Assembly (NCBI GenBank): GCA_015179125.1
Contig: WHVA01000070.1
Location: 1-64,000 of the forward strand
DNA: 64,000 bases
Origin: Gautieria morchelliformis
Lineage: Eukaryota > Basidiomycota > Agaricomycetes > Gomphales > Gomphaceae
Direction: 5' to 3'
The position numbers were made by a program, and so were the translations under genes. Numbering within the stretch: the first letter of the stretch is position 1; each line of letters opens with the position of its first letter. Below are positions 21,212-32,066 of this stretch, piece after piece. Under the pieces are notes generated by a model. That model saw nothing but the letters and a program-made list of their open reading frames with translations, was not told where the DNA came from and searched no databases.

Positions 21212-22242
21212 TGTCACGACTCGAAGGTTTCTTGCACCCAGCTACCCCCGTTTTCCCTTCCACAACTCCTCCTCCATGTTCGCTCTGCTTCGCCCTACCC
21301 TTCGACCACACATCCTCTATTATCACTCCATTCACCCTTTGCCACATTCGCTGAACAACCATTTGCTGCTCGCATCATTCACCAGCAGGCACACCATCAA
21401 ACATGATCGACATCCTCTACCCGGCGTGATGGTTCATCACTGGCTGCATCATCTCTCCGACGCAACCCCTTTAGGTGTTCATATGGCCAGGGTGCATTCA
21501 CGGGATGCCCTAACCGTAGATCGTGTGGGATCAGCCCAGCAGACGAAGAGTCCATGCAGGGTAACATATATGCAGGTCGCGAGGTGTTTTTTCATACATA
21601 GGTGCCTTCGTCGTCTTTCTCCCCATCATTTCACATTCGCACTCCTCCCTCTTTCTATTGTATACATGTTTCATCTATTCTGTATCCTGACTGCGCACCC
21701 CTACCCAACCCTGACTCATGACGGCCTCTTTCCTATTCGCTGATATCATATGAGCATTCAGTATAAGTAGTTTACATTCACATGTATATTCTCCAGTTCA
21801 ATTATCATACGTCTATCTTGTGCAAAAATTGACCTCACTGTGACCATCATCTTGAGCCTCCTCCTGTAGATTTCTATCTTTGACCAGAGGAAGACTTAAG
21901 TACCACTGGTTGAGTTTTCATACTTTGCCTTTGTTATCTTAGCCTTCAAACTATTATCTGTGCTGTCGGCGAAGGGCTCCAAAGGAGCGCCTTTGCCAGC
22001 AAAAGGATTGTTGCTACTTAAACCACCTTTCCGTGACACCTTGCACGTTACATCATCCAGTGCCACAGGCTATTTCGCTAGGACTGTAGATAGGGCGAGC
22101 TCGGTTTGGGCAGCCCTCTTATCTTCTGAACATTTATTGGTTCACCCTATTTGCCGAACGGCACACTTATTCGCACAAGTTATTCGGGCATTTGCTGTGT
22201 TCACTAATACACGATATTAATGCCTAAAAACCAATCTTGACA
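21212..22242 (-). mobile_element. LTR-like repeat family F, copy 2
   Basis: Ends TGTCACGAC and ..CAATCTTGACA, so TGTCA/TGACA inverted termini with TG..CA edges, 1031 bp. Flanks are CAGAT (21207-21211) and AAGAT (22243-22247), a 5-bp duplication with one mismatch. Removing the insert restores the helicase frame. It contains no long convincing ORF. This is the form expected of a solo LTR or a very short non-autonomous LTR element. Confidence 0.8.
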
Positions 22243-24388
22243 AAGATGTTAACTTGTTTAATTCAAGACTTATTAAAAGTGGCAGCAATCCTTATGGCAT
22301 TGATATGGGTTTATGTGAAAATATTGAAGCAGTTGCACTTGTATCCACAAACTTATTGTGTTCTTCTATCAATACACAAAAAGCTCTCACCATTTCGAAT
22401 TCGTCAGCAGGCCCATCATTGGTAATATGTGCTGCTCGTGATCCTATCAATGGAGTTACAGTTCCTGAACCACATTGCACAACATTATTGAAGATGAGTG
22501 TGTCTCACATGAATAAAAATGGGGCACTTCCACCATTCATACCACTGTATAATTCAATGCCTATCATTCTTCACAGTCGGAATTTATCTTCAGAGTTGAA
22601 AATTACTAATGGTTCAAGAGGGATTGTTAGACATATAGAAACAAGACGATGCGCATCTGAGTTTACATATGCCACTGCTGTAATTGTTGAGTTTATGGAC
22701 AGTATTGTCCATTGCGAAGGCTTACCACCATCATACTTTGTTATCGAACATATTACATGGTCGTTTACTACAGAACTTGAAGAAAATTCACAATTAAAAA
22801 TTAAGAAACTTGTAACTAGGTATCAATTGCCTATTGAGCCAGCATTGCATTAACCAGCCATGCATGTCAGGGACAAATGATTCCTAAAGTACTAGCAGAT
22901 TTATCGATTTTGCTGCTGCTTATGTACAAGCATCTAGGGCACAATCACAGATGGGGTTCTATAGTCTTCAACCAGTCATGCAACAGCAATTAAACAAACC
23001 TTTTTCTTATGTTCTCAAAAAGGAAGATTCACGTTTAGAATCTTTGGCCCATAATACTCTCATAAATTATGGCTTTACTGAAGGTCATTTTAGAGAGGTT
23101 CCTGATATTGAAAGTGAGCAAGGTGTCTCTCAGGGTAAATTAAATATATCCTTTCAGAATTGTCAACAAAAACCGACAAATGTCAACAACGGATTTTCAC
23201 CTGCTACTAATGCACCTTCATCTGTCGAACAACATTCCCACCCATTTTCTGGCTGTACATGGGATGCTAACAAATGGTATTGTGCTTACAATGTAATTCT
23301 CATGTGTCTTTTTGCATTATACTCTACCGGTTCTCCATCCCAGAGAGCAGAGTGGTCCATTCAAACCATGATAACTCAAAAACCGTCTGACTCTTTATAT
23401 TCCCTTTTGCAGGACGATGCTTCAAATACAATGACTTTCAATTTAGCACGTGATAATTTATATACCCTGTGTCATGACCTGTCTATTTCTCTTACCCCAC
23501 TGCCTCTATGTTCCCCCTTTGTTCCCCCTTGTCACTCCCTAGCACCTTTGCCAGAGTTCGCCTCACCCTTCGACCACTCGTCCTCTACATCCGCTCTATT
23601 CGCTGTTCGCCCCATTATCCACCGCTATTCGGTGCTCGCACATTTCGCCAACAGGCACGCCATCAAATACGATTGATACCATTTACCCGGCGTGATGGTT
23701 CATCACTAACCCCATCATCTTCTTAATCCAACCCCTTTGGGTTTTCGTATGGCCAAAGTATGTTCGTGGGGCGTTCCTTCCATCGGTCGTGTGGGATCAA
23801 CCCAGTGGACGAAGAGTCCGTGGAGGGTGGCATGTATGCGGGTCCCAAGACATGGTTTCGTACATAAGTGCCTTCGCCACCTTTACTCTCCGTCGTTTCA
23901 TGTTCGCACTCTTCCCTCACTCTATTGTATGTTTATTCCATCTACTTAGTATCATGACTGCGCACCCCTATCCAACCCTGACTCGTGACAGCCTCTTTCC
24001 TATTCGCTGATACCTTACGAGCATTCAATATAAGTAGTTTACATTCGCATGTATATTCCCCAGTTCAATTATCATACATCGCCCATCTTGTGCAAACTTG
24101 ACCTCGCTGTGATCATCGTCTTGAGCCACCTCCTGGAGATTTCTATCTTTGACCAGAAGAGGACTTAGGCATCACTGGTGAGTTCTCATACTTCATCTTC
24201 GTTACCTTAGCCTTCGAACTATCTTCTGTGCTGTCGGTTAAGGGATTGTCGATACTTAGACAGCCCTTCCGTGACACCTTGCATGTTATATCATCAAGTG
24301 CCACGAGCGATTTCGCTACGACTGTAGATAGGGCGAGCCCCATTCGGGCAACCCTCTTATCTTGTGAACATTCATTGGTTCACCTATT

Positions 24389-24549
24389 AGAGCTCCTTGA
24401 TTTTTTTATATCCACTTCTCTTGATATGGTATATGTGTGTTACTTGATTTTACTTGATGCAAATTGGTTACTTTTATTTTCCCCAATGCACTTGACCTTA
24501 CCGATGCGTTTGACCTACACCCCCGCGCGAAGCGCGGGTACCCACCTAG
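24389..24549 (+). mobile_element. Helitron 3' terminus (hairpin plus CTAG|T)
   Basis: CCCGCGCGAAGCGCGGG at 24522-24538 is a 7-bp stem with a GAA loop. Eight bases later comes CTAG (24546-24549), followed by T. That is the canonical Helitron end: 3' hairpin, CTRR, host T. The next bases TTCCTATAGG are continuous with repeat X, whose other copy has A directly before TTCC, as expected for insertion between A and T. The 5' TC end could not be fixed; up to 160 bp of the element may remain. Confidence 0.7.
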
Positions 24550-24896
24550 TTCCTATAGGTGAAAGCAGGACGGTGGGAGGTTGTGGGCGCCGCTTATAAA
24601 TAATATTACGTAAAACTTATGTCAGCGGCGAGCGGCGCAGCCGCGAGCACCAACGCTGCGCAGCGGTCACGTGACCGGCAGACCGGCGTGAACCTGGAGC
24701 GCGAGCGGTTCGCGGGCTCCAGCGCTCAACCCTGCGCTGGCAACGAACGCTGCGCAGCGGTCACGTGACCCATTCGCGCGTGGTCCGTGCACGACGCGCG
24801 CGCACGGTATAAAGGCAGAACGGTAAGGATGGAATGGCAGGAATCTGCCCACCGGCAATTCCTCTTGCTGCTGTCTGCTCTGTTCCCTGTCTGCTC
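24550..24896 (+). repeat. Repeat X, copy B
   Basis: Reverse complement of 12725-13137. It carries two GTCACGTGAC palindromes, the TATAAAGGCAGAACGG stretch and the GGAATTGCCGG/CAGACAGCAG edge. It lies inside family F copy 3: bases matching continuous copy-2 sequence resume at 24897 (TGCCGAACGG). Confidence 0.8.
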
Positions 24897-25640
24897 TGCC
24901 GAACGGCACACTTATTCGCACAAGTTATTCGGGCATTCACTGTGTTCACTAGTACACGATATTAACACCTAACAACCAATCTTGACACCCTGTTGATTAA
25001 TGAAAATTGTACACTCTTCCCTAGTGGTCCTGTTCCCACACCAGCATCTGACATTTTACAATACATTCACTCTGAAGCATCCCAGTCCATAACATGCATA
25101 TCGTGCCACCCAGAATCCACACCTGATATGATTCCTCATATGCTAAATCATGTACCAACTGTTTTACCAGCACAATTCCTGAATACCGTGTGGGTTCAAT
25201 ACGCACCTCAACTTAATTTAAATGCAAAACCACAGGATGCAACTGTACAACAATGGGTGGATGTACTTTTATCGTCTTGTCATGAAACAATTCATTGTAA
25301 TTCCAATTTCATCGGCTTGCGTACATCACCCTGCTGGTTATGGTTCAAATCGTCATTTGATGTCAGTCCTCAGCCAATTCCAACCATAAATTTAAACATT
25401 CCTGGCACTGTAAATTGCAATTACCAATTGTGAGGGATTGTTTATAAAAGCGAGAACCATTTCACATGTCGATTTCTATACAACAACATTTGCTGGTCGC
25501 ATGACGGTATTTCACAAGAAGGCCTATGTATACCATTAAAAACTAATGTCACGCATAATCGCATCCACTTTCTTAACACCATGAACGATCTCTATGCTCA
25601 TCTATATATTTATCAGTGTATATCTCACATATAACCCTTA

Positions 25641-26155
25641 AATGTGAAACAAACTGCATGCATGCACATTTTTTCTTAACCACCGCAAATGTGAAAATCT
25701 TCCCAATGCGACATCCTGTACCTGCATGCCCCCTCCATACAGCACAGCAGGGAGGCGAATCCAGCCTTTTATGCTCCCCACTCAGACATAAAACGTCATG
25801 CCCTGCTGAAATGAAAATGGGCTGCATGCACATCACACAGGATGTAATGATATTGACCATTGTCCATGACAATGGTAAATCTTATTCTCCAAGAGAAATC
25901 CCTTCAGCTCACCCTAACAAAGTAGCCGGTTTTTAGCAGCGCTGCTGCATTGTCAAGGGGGGCACCGCTACTGCAGCCCATCACGACTTCATTCACTTCT
26001 TTCGCACACCCACCTACATCATGTGGATGTCACCCATTACACACAGCGGTGGCACATCCTCGACTCTCTCTTCACTTTCACTTATCTTTGGAAGTGATAC
26101 CTAACATTATGATGCGCAAGAGGAATGTGGGCATCGCCAATGGTGATAGCAAGAT
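25641..26155. other. Flank of element A, no clear gene
   Basis: Weak frames only. The right end ..GATAGCAAGAT is the left flank of Ty3 element A, and joining it to 55350 onward after removing the duplication gives a short continuous frame (GIANGDSKIHSNSAIGTAK) of no known family. Confidence 0.5.
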
Positions 26156-26641
26156 TGTATGGGCAACCCTGGCTGGTTGTGGAGATTACACTACCACACA
26201 ACTGACAAGGGGAAATCCAAAGTATGTATAAATGAACAGAGTATACAAGAGAGGGGATTCTCACCTGACAAGGGGAACTCCAAAGAGAAAGGTCTAAGGA
26301 CCCCCAATGTCAGTGAGCCCGTATTATACTACACTGCGCAGCCAGGGACAACACTTGGCACCCGCCATCAACCCTGCATCCTCCTGACCTCCCTGACCCT
26401 TGATCGACCCTTGCCACCTATTACGCGAGTCGCTTGATTTCCGACACTGTTCCAAGAGTAGAAGTCGGAAATTGGAGTGGAACTGGCAAGGTGAACAGAA
26501 CTGGTGGAAGTTCTCCCAGAAGCGGAATCATTTCCGAAAGCGGAGGCGGAGATGGAATCGGAACTGGAAGCGGAGTCGGAAATGAGTCGGAACTGTGTGT
26601 GGTGTCAGAACTGGAAATGGAAAACAGGGTGTCCCCTGACA
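26156..26641 (-). repeat. Element A 3' LTR
   Basis: TGTATGGGCAACC .. CCCTGACA on the plus strand, 486 bp, directly followed (minus strand upstream) by a G7 purine tract at 26644-26652. A Glu/Ser-coding triplet-like region of GGAA and CGGAA repeats occupies its right half. Other copies are 14789-15205 and the split 5' LTR. Confidence 0.93.
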
Positions 26642-26712
26642 TCACCCCCCCCTCTAGCGTGCTGCGTCCTCGAAGCACGGGACACGCGGGATTGAAATGC
26701 CAGTGAGTGGAT

Positions 26713-28444
26713 TCAGCGAGGGGCACCGGGGTGTGTCCTATAGAACTCACGGAGTTTGTCTGGAGCGGAAACATCTTGCTCTGGGACCCATGAATTGTCC
26801 TCATACCCATACCCTTCCCATTTCACAAGGAATTGGAGTCGTCCTCGCACAAACTGGCTGTCCAGGATCCGTTCCACCACATAGTGCTCTTCCCCATCTA
26901 CAATTTCTGGCGGAGGTGGCGGACGAGCCTTCCGACCTGGAATTGGGTCCTCAAGCGTAGGGAGTAACTTCACCACGTTGAAGACGGGGTGGAGGCGGGA
27001 CATGGACATCGGAAGTCGGAGGCGGTATGCATTCCGTCCAACCCTCGGCATCACTGTGAAGGGCTCAAGGTAGCGGTGGGAAAGCTTCTGCGAAGGGCGT
27101 GTGGTGCGTATGTCACTTGCATCTAGATACACCTTGTCTCCAACTTGGTACTCCGGGGCAGGAACCCGGCGTTGGTTGTAGTACCTTGCCATGTCATCTT
27201 TGGCCTTCGCAAGGGCCGACTTGGCTTCCGAAAGGGTGGAGTCCATGCGGTCTCGGAACTCATTGACCGTCTCGAGTCGGGACTCAGCCTGGCGTGGTTC
27301 GAAGCCCATCCGCGGGTGTCGTCCGGAGTCAAGCATGAAGGGAGTCTGTTGTGTGGTGGAATGTACATGGTTGTTGTATTGGAATTCTGCCAGTGGAATC
27401 CGTCACCCTGCGGATGGTACGCTGTGGTGGTAGCCAGCTTTATGCCGAGCAGGCGGTGGAGCTCCCGAGTCAGTTCAATGACAAACTGTGGACCTCGGTT
27501 GGAAACAACTTGCTTCGGGAGCCCATGCAACTTCCAGACATTTGCCGAGGGCTGTGATTGTTGTGTGCATCGGAATGAAGTGGGACACCTTGCTTACCGA
27601 ATCCACGATGTTCATGATCGCGTCGTAGCCATGAGACTCTGGGAGTTCAACAATGAAGTTGACACTGATGGTGTCCCAGCGGGATTTGGGAATCGGGAGC
27701 GGAACAAGTTCTCCGAGGCGGATGTCGTTGCGCTTTGGTTCGGAGACAAAGGTCACATGTCTTCACGTACTGTCCAATGTAGTGGGACATCTGAGGCCAC
27801 CAGTAATTCCGAGCCACTAACTCCAGCGTCTTCCACCTGCCAGCATGCCCAGCGACCCGTGTGTCATGGTGCTGGGACATGATGCGGCGGCGGAGGTCCG
27901 CCCCACCTGGAACATAGACCTTGCCTCTGAAGTGGAGCAGTCCATCACATTCCAACCATTCCGCTGCCTGTACAGACCGTGAGTGCCCTTTCCGAAGTTC
28001 CTCCACCGCCTTCACCACCGACTCCTCCTTCTCTCCATTCTGGTACTGCCTCCAGATGTCCCGGAGCATTTCCGCTTCCGCCCCAACTGAAGTCACTCCC
28101 TGTAGGGCGCGGATTGCAAAGAGACTAGGGCGGAGCAGTGTCATATCCGCGTTGTCTCCACTTCCACTTCCATGATCCGCATGGCGGGATAGGGCATCGG
28201 GCTTGCCCATGGTGCGGCCGGGGCGGTGGTGGAGCATGAAGTCGAACCGGGACAGGTGTAGGGACCACTGTGCTTGTCGTTGGTTCAACTTCTTAGATGT
28301 GCAGAAATACTCGAAGTTCTTGTGGTCTGTCCAGATCTCAAACAGGCATAGAGCACCCTGGAGGAAGTGTCGCCACTCCTCCAGCGCTCGGATGATTGCC
28401 AGCATCTCCTTGTCGTGGATCTCATAGTTCCGCTCGACCGGACT
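26713..28444 (-). pseudogene. Element A RNase H tail, integrase and chromodomain
   Basis: Several frames in order. RNase H: NYEIHDKEMLAIIRALEEWRHF, IWTDHKNFEYF, RPGRTMGKPDALSR. Integrase zinc-binding HH-CC: HHDTRVAGHAGRWKT..NYWWPQM..CDLCLRTK. Integrase core: WDTISVNFIVELPESHGYDAI (first Asp now Asn), GLPKQVVSNRGPQF (second Asp now Asn), then YHPQGDG with the Glu-bearing box corrupted. C-terminal domain YQVGDKVYLDASDIRTTRPSQKL and a chromodomain YVVERILDSQF..FLVKWEGYGYEDNSWVPEQD. The chromodomain marks it as a chromovirus-type Ty3 element, which targets modified histones. The integrase cannot be active. Confidence 0.92.
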
Positions 28445-28453
28445 AAGGCTTTT

Positions 28454-29519
28454 TGGATTAAGGTGTTAATTAGTGCCTTTCAACGAAATAGAATCTATTG
28501 CTCAGTGACTGGAACCACTATGTTCGCCCTTCTTCTGTGTGCTGACTAAGCTTTTCGAGGCACGTCCAGCACTGATGAATGAGAGTCATGTGACCGCGTC
28601 GACAGAAGAACGGTGTCGATCCAAGGGATAGTCAAATCAAAAGTGTTCGCTTTTAAGGTAGCATAGAGTAAACAGTGATAGTAGACCCTCGACGAAGATT
28701 TGGAATAAACTATCAAGATCTGAGCTTTGTAGCTATCAAACAAGACTATAGTAATCTCAGGAGGCAGAATAATCGATTCTGGATGATTTCGTTCATACAT
28801 TTGTACTAGCTATTTATACTATGTTGATAGTAACTACTAGTGTTCAAGATATTGGATGGATGGGTCGAAAAACTACTTTGTAACTAAGGGGTGACTAATT
28901 TATAGTCATAAAGTCATGGGGTGATGGGATGGTGTTAGGATTGTCTGGGCTTTGGAATAGAGATCTGTACCTAGTATACAAAGCCCCTGTCCACATGATT
29001 TTAAGATAGTAATCAGTCAGACGTGTCATGGGGTTCAAATAGAAAAAAGGAGCTGAGTTTACCCTGCCCAGCATATATGCTGGGCTTGGAGATGGGGCCG
29101 CTGTCTCTGTGCCCTTTCTGTGGGGCAGCTGATTGAGTATGTATACTGCAGGTGACATTCTCAGGTCGCTCCACAGCACCCTGTACTCCTGCGCAGTCTA
29201 TTGTTCTCTGCGGCGTTTGGTGCCTGCACCCCTCGGTGCCTATGGCCTGGCGCCTGTCGACGTCATGGCCGATGCCATCACTTGATAGGTGCGCCATCCC
29301 TGATCGACCGCACATGGTCGACGCTCGAACTCCTGTACATTACCCAATCTATGAGTAATATAGTATGTCGTAAATTCGTGTGATCGTCGTCTGCCCGACG
29401 TCTATCATAAATGTAATTTCTGTTTCTTTTTTGATTTTTTTTTTTTGTTTTCTTTCTTTCTTTATTAGTTTCTTTTATATATAAATGATTTGAAATGGAA
29501 TAGTTGCGTTTATCACAAC
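28454..29519. mobile_element. 1,066-bp insertion of unknown class, 9-bp duplication AAGGCTTTT
   Basis: AAGGCTTTT stands at 28445-28453 and 29520-29528. Removing the insert and one copy rejoins the element A RNase H frame as FFSKSLSPVERNYEIHDKE, the expected family sequence. The insert holds no recognised domain. It contains a perfect 20-bp palindrome GCCCAGCATATATGCTGGGC (29066-29085) and a T-rich tract (about 29425-29480). Short frames at 28546-28800 and 28895-29179 (minus) are of unknown worth. A 9-bp duplication suits Mutator-like elements, but no terminal inverted repeats were seen. Confidence 0.65.
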
Positions 29520-30560
29520 AAGGCTTTTAGAGAAGAAGGCAATTGGATGCCATCCCCCATCATCTTCCAATGACCGTTGTGACAAGACCGCTGCGGTAGC
29601 TGTGTCGGAAGAATCCGCCTCGACTCGATAAGGGCAAGAGTCATCGGGAAAGATCAGGACTGGGGCAGAAGTGATCAGCTCTTTGAGTTTGTCAAAGGAG
29701 GCCTGTTCCGGCTCTCCCCACTGCCATCCAACCTCCTTCTTGGTGAGGTCGAAGAGGGCACGAGCGTGGCAGGAGAAGTCCTTGATGAACCGCCGGTAGA
29801 AATTGACAAACCCAATGAAGGACTGGACCTCCTTCTTGTTCCGCGGCACAGGCCAATCCGATACACCGGAAACTTTGACCGGGTCCATTTCCACCCTTCC
29901 CTCCGACACAATCACCCCAAGATACTCTATCCGTGTCCGCTCAAATTCGCACTTTTCCGGCTTGAGACACAGGTTGTACTCCCAGAGCCGTTCCAGCACT
30001 CTCCACACAACTTCCCGATGTTCCGACATTGTTTTTGTGAAGATGAGGATGTCATCAAGGTAGACGCAGACAACCCCTTCTGCTATCATGTCACGGAAAA
30101 TGACATTCATCATCATCTGGAATGTGGTGGGACTGTTGGTGAGGCCGAAGAACATGACCTGTGGCTCAAAGAGTCCTCGGTTGGTGCGGAATGCGGCCTT
30201 CCACTCGTCTCCCTTCCGGATCTGAACATTATTGAAGCCTGAGCGGACATCCAGCTTAGTGAATTACCTTGCCCCGTGGAGTTGTGTGATTAGTTCGGAA
30301 ATGAGTGGAATGGGGTACCGGTTCTTGATCGTGATCTCATTCAAGGCCCGGTAATCCTGCACAAGTCTGAGCGAGCCGTCCTTCTTCTTGATGAAGAACA
30401 CCGGAGATGCCATGGGTGACTTGGAGGGGCGGATCCTCCCTGTACGGAGGTTTTCTGCAAGGAATGCATCGAGCTCTACCTGCTCCTTGGGTGACAGCGG
30501 GTAGACTTTGCAGTTGGTGGGCTTTGACGAGGCTCCAACTCGATGGCATGGTCCCACAGC
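29520..30560 (-). pseudogene. Element A reverse transcriptase
   Basis: Frames 30264-30557 and 29529-30155 give [20 protein letters not shown] and [17 protein letters not shown], then after a break FGLTNSPTTFQMMMN, the catalytic box VYLDDILIF, YLGVIVSEGRVEMDP, VQSFIGFVNFYRRFIKDFS and the RNase H start with PYRVEADSSDTATAAVLSQ. The palm-domain part between LHGAR and MFFGL spans a frame change near 30160-30260. It copies the element RNA in the Ty3 cycle; this copy is frameshifted. Confidence 0.92.
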
Positions 30561-31708
30561 TTCCGTGGAGGCAGGGCATCAAAGGACTCCTTGGCAAAGA
30601 CGTCCTCGAACTCCCGCAGGTACTCCAGAATTTCCGCCTCCACTCTATCATGCTTCTTTGAGCCTTCAGCAAGGCGTTGCGAAATATTTCCGGTGGCGCG
30701 GATGTGTTCCGCTTCCAGTGGAAGGTTTACGTACAGCAAGCGCTCCCCTTCCACCAGAGTGTCTTCCGGGCCGAGTCGGATGACGTCGGAGTCGGAATCG
30801 GAATCGGAATCGGGAGTGGGACCCGGTTCAAATTCCGCTTCCAAGTCTTCTTCTGCAAGCAGTGGATGGGGGCCAGAACGACATGTCTGTATGAGCCGTT
30901 CGGTCTTCCACTGCTCCTGGTGCTCCTTCCGCACTTCCGACCGGCACATGTGACACTTGGCTGGGCATCGACTCATCAGTACCTTCTGAGTCTGCCAATT
31001 GATCTCCGGGTTGTGCTCTTGAAGCCAGGTAAATCCGAGGATGACGTCTTGCTTCCCCAGGCTGGTGACTGCAAAGGAAGTATGTTCTGAGTGTCCATGG
31101 TAGTGGAGAATTGTGTCTACTATCTCTGTGCCTGCCTCATTGGGGCTTCCATCCACATTGAACACCAGGATTGCACGTTGCAACTTCTGCGTGGTCAGTC
31201 AGTTCCGTTCCACATAGTCCCGGTCTATAAACTGACCAGTGGCCCCGCAATCGACAAGGGCAGGTCCGGATTTGACTTCCGCCGTATCTGTCGTCTGGAT
31301 CTCCACCTTAATTACTAGTGACTTGGAGCCAGGGGTGGCAGCAACAACATAGCACTTCGGGAGACGTCTCTCCCAAGGGCGGATGCAGGATGGATGGGGT
31401 GTTGGATTTGGTTTTTGTGTGACTTTCTCCGGTGGGTCTGTACGAAGTGAGGGGTGTGGGGGCTTTTCATTCTCTACTTCAAAACAGGCAAACCGGTTAG
31501 GTACAGGCAGCAGGGGCTCACATCTCACCCGCTGCGCGTCACAAAATCCGATGCATCTTCCACTTCCGATGCACCATGTTCTGCATTTTCGGAAATTCCT
31601 TCGGCAGTGGGCACTCTGCTTATGTTTGCGAGTGCAAGGAACTCTGGAAGGAGCTCAAGTTTCTCCTCTGTGGTCATAAGCCAGATGTCACAGGCTTGGG
31701 GGCACTCG
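30476..31708 (-). pseudogene. Element A protease region and gag C-terminus
   Basis: Two frames (31199-31528 and 30476-31183) give a retropepsin-type active site GPALVDCGATGQFIDRDYV (Cys in place of the usual Ser beside the Asp), then FTWLQEHNPEINWQ and the linker to RT with a Ser/Asp run. The last part of gag, directly next to B1, reads ARECPQACDIWLMTTEEKL and completes the zinc knuckle begun at 41241. Confidence 0.85.
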
Positions 31709-31713
31709 CGGGC

Positions 31714-31928
31714 TGTAAATAACCCGTGTATCTACATGTACATTATTATTTACATAATCCCAGTGGGCCCCTTAGGGACCCACTGTATAGTTTATGCGTG
31801 GGAACCGGCCAGTGGCCCCCATCGCATCTTACTCTTACCTGTCACTATGTAGCATTCAGAATACCACTCATTGGTCAAGTTCTGTAGTGCCCTTGTGATA
31901 CAAGGTCTTACGATCGACATCCTTTACA
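31714..31928 (+). repeat. B1 5' LTR
   Basis: 215 bp, TGTAAATAACC..CCTTTACA. Internal palindromic stretch GTGGGCCCCTTAGGGACCCAC-like near 31765. Same sequence, with few changes, at 41020-41235, 42912-43127 and 53767-53975. Confidence 0.95.
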
Positions 31929-32066
31929 CCTTTTTGAACTATCCTGCGGTTGATCGCCACGCGACCAACCGATAGTGGATTCGAAGCAATCTTGAAAAAG
32001 ATCGCTGCGTCGACGACTAAACATCGTTGAGACCCTCCAGTAGACCTTCTACTGTCGGCTGCGAGC

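Larger units (their letters stand above)
23470..24987 (-). mobile_element. LTR-like repeat family F, copy 3, with a nested insert
   Basis: Ends TGTCATGACC and ..CAATCTTGACA, flanked by a perfect 5-bp duplication CCCTG at 23465-23469 and 24988-24992. Without the nested insert (24389-24896) it is about 1.01 kb, matching copy 2. It sits in the same helicase-peptidase gene as copy 2, and its removal restores the reading frame exactly. Small TGTCA/TGACA inverted ends and the 5-bp duplication fit an LTR element. Confidence 0.88.
21170..25640 (+). pseudogene. Pif1-type helicase fused to a USP-like cysteine peptidase, split by two insertions
   Basis: Three coding pieces, 21170-21211, 22248-23469 and 24993-25640, join in frame when the two family F copies and one copy of their target duplications are removed. 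Junction 1 reads NPLDVPMPD then VNLFNSRL; junction 2 reads ARDNLYTL then LINENCTLFPSG. Helicase part: AGPSLVICAARDPIN, LPPFIPLYNSMPIILHSRN, then a frame-shifted motif VI region SHACQGQMIPKV and YVQASRAQS. C-terminal part: a Cys box WDANKWYCAYNVILMC (about 23265), a Cys-pair segment TCISCHPES, then, beyond a TGA at 25431-25433 that fits CGA decay, a His box ENHFTCRF and an AHLYIYQ end. The Cys and His boxes resemble the papain-fold deubiquitinase layout. Such fusions occur in fungal transposon-borne helicases. That link is inference. Confidence 0.7.

Noticed and set aside
23723..24343. Minus frames inside family F copy 3
   Set aside because: Not preserved with the same frame in copy 2; the element looks coding-free.
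24667..24949. Overlapping minus frames in repeat X copy B
   Set aside because: Repeat-encoded and not preserved in copy A.
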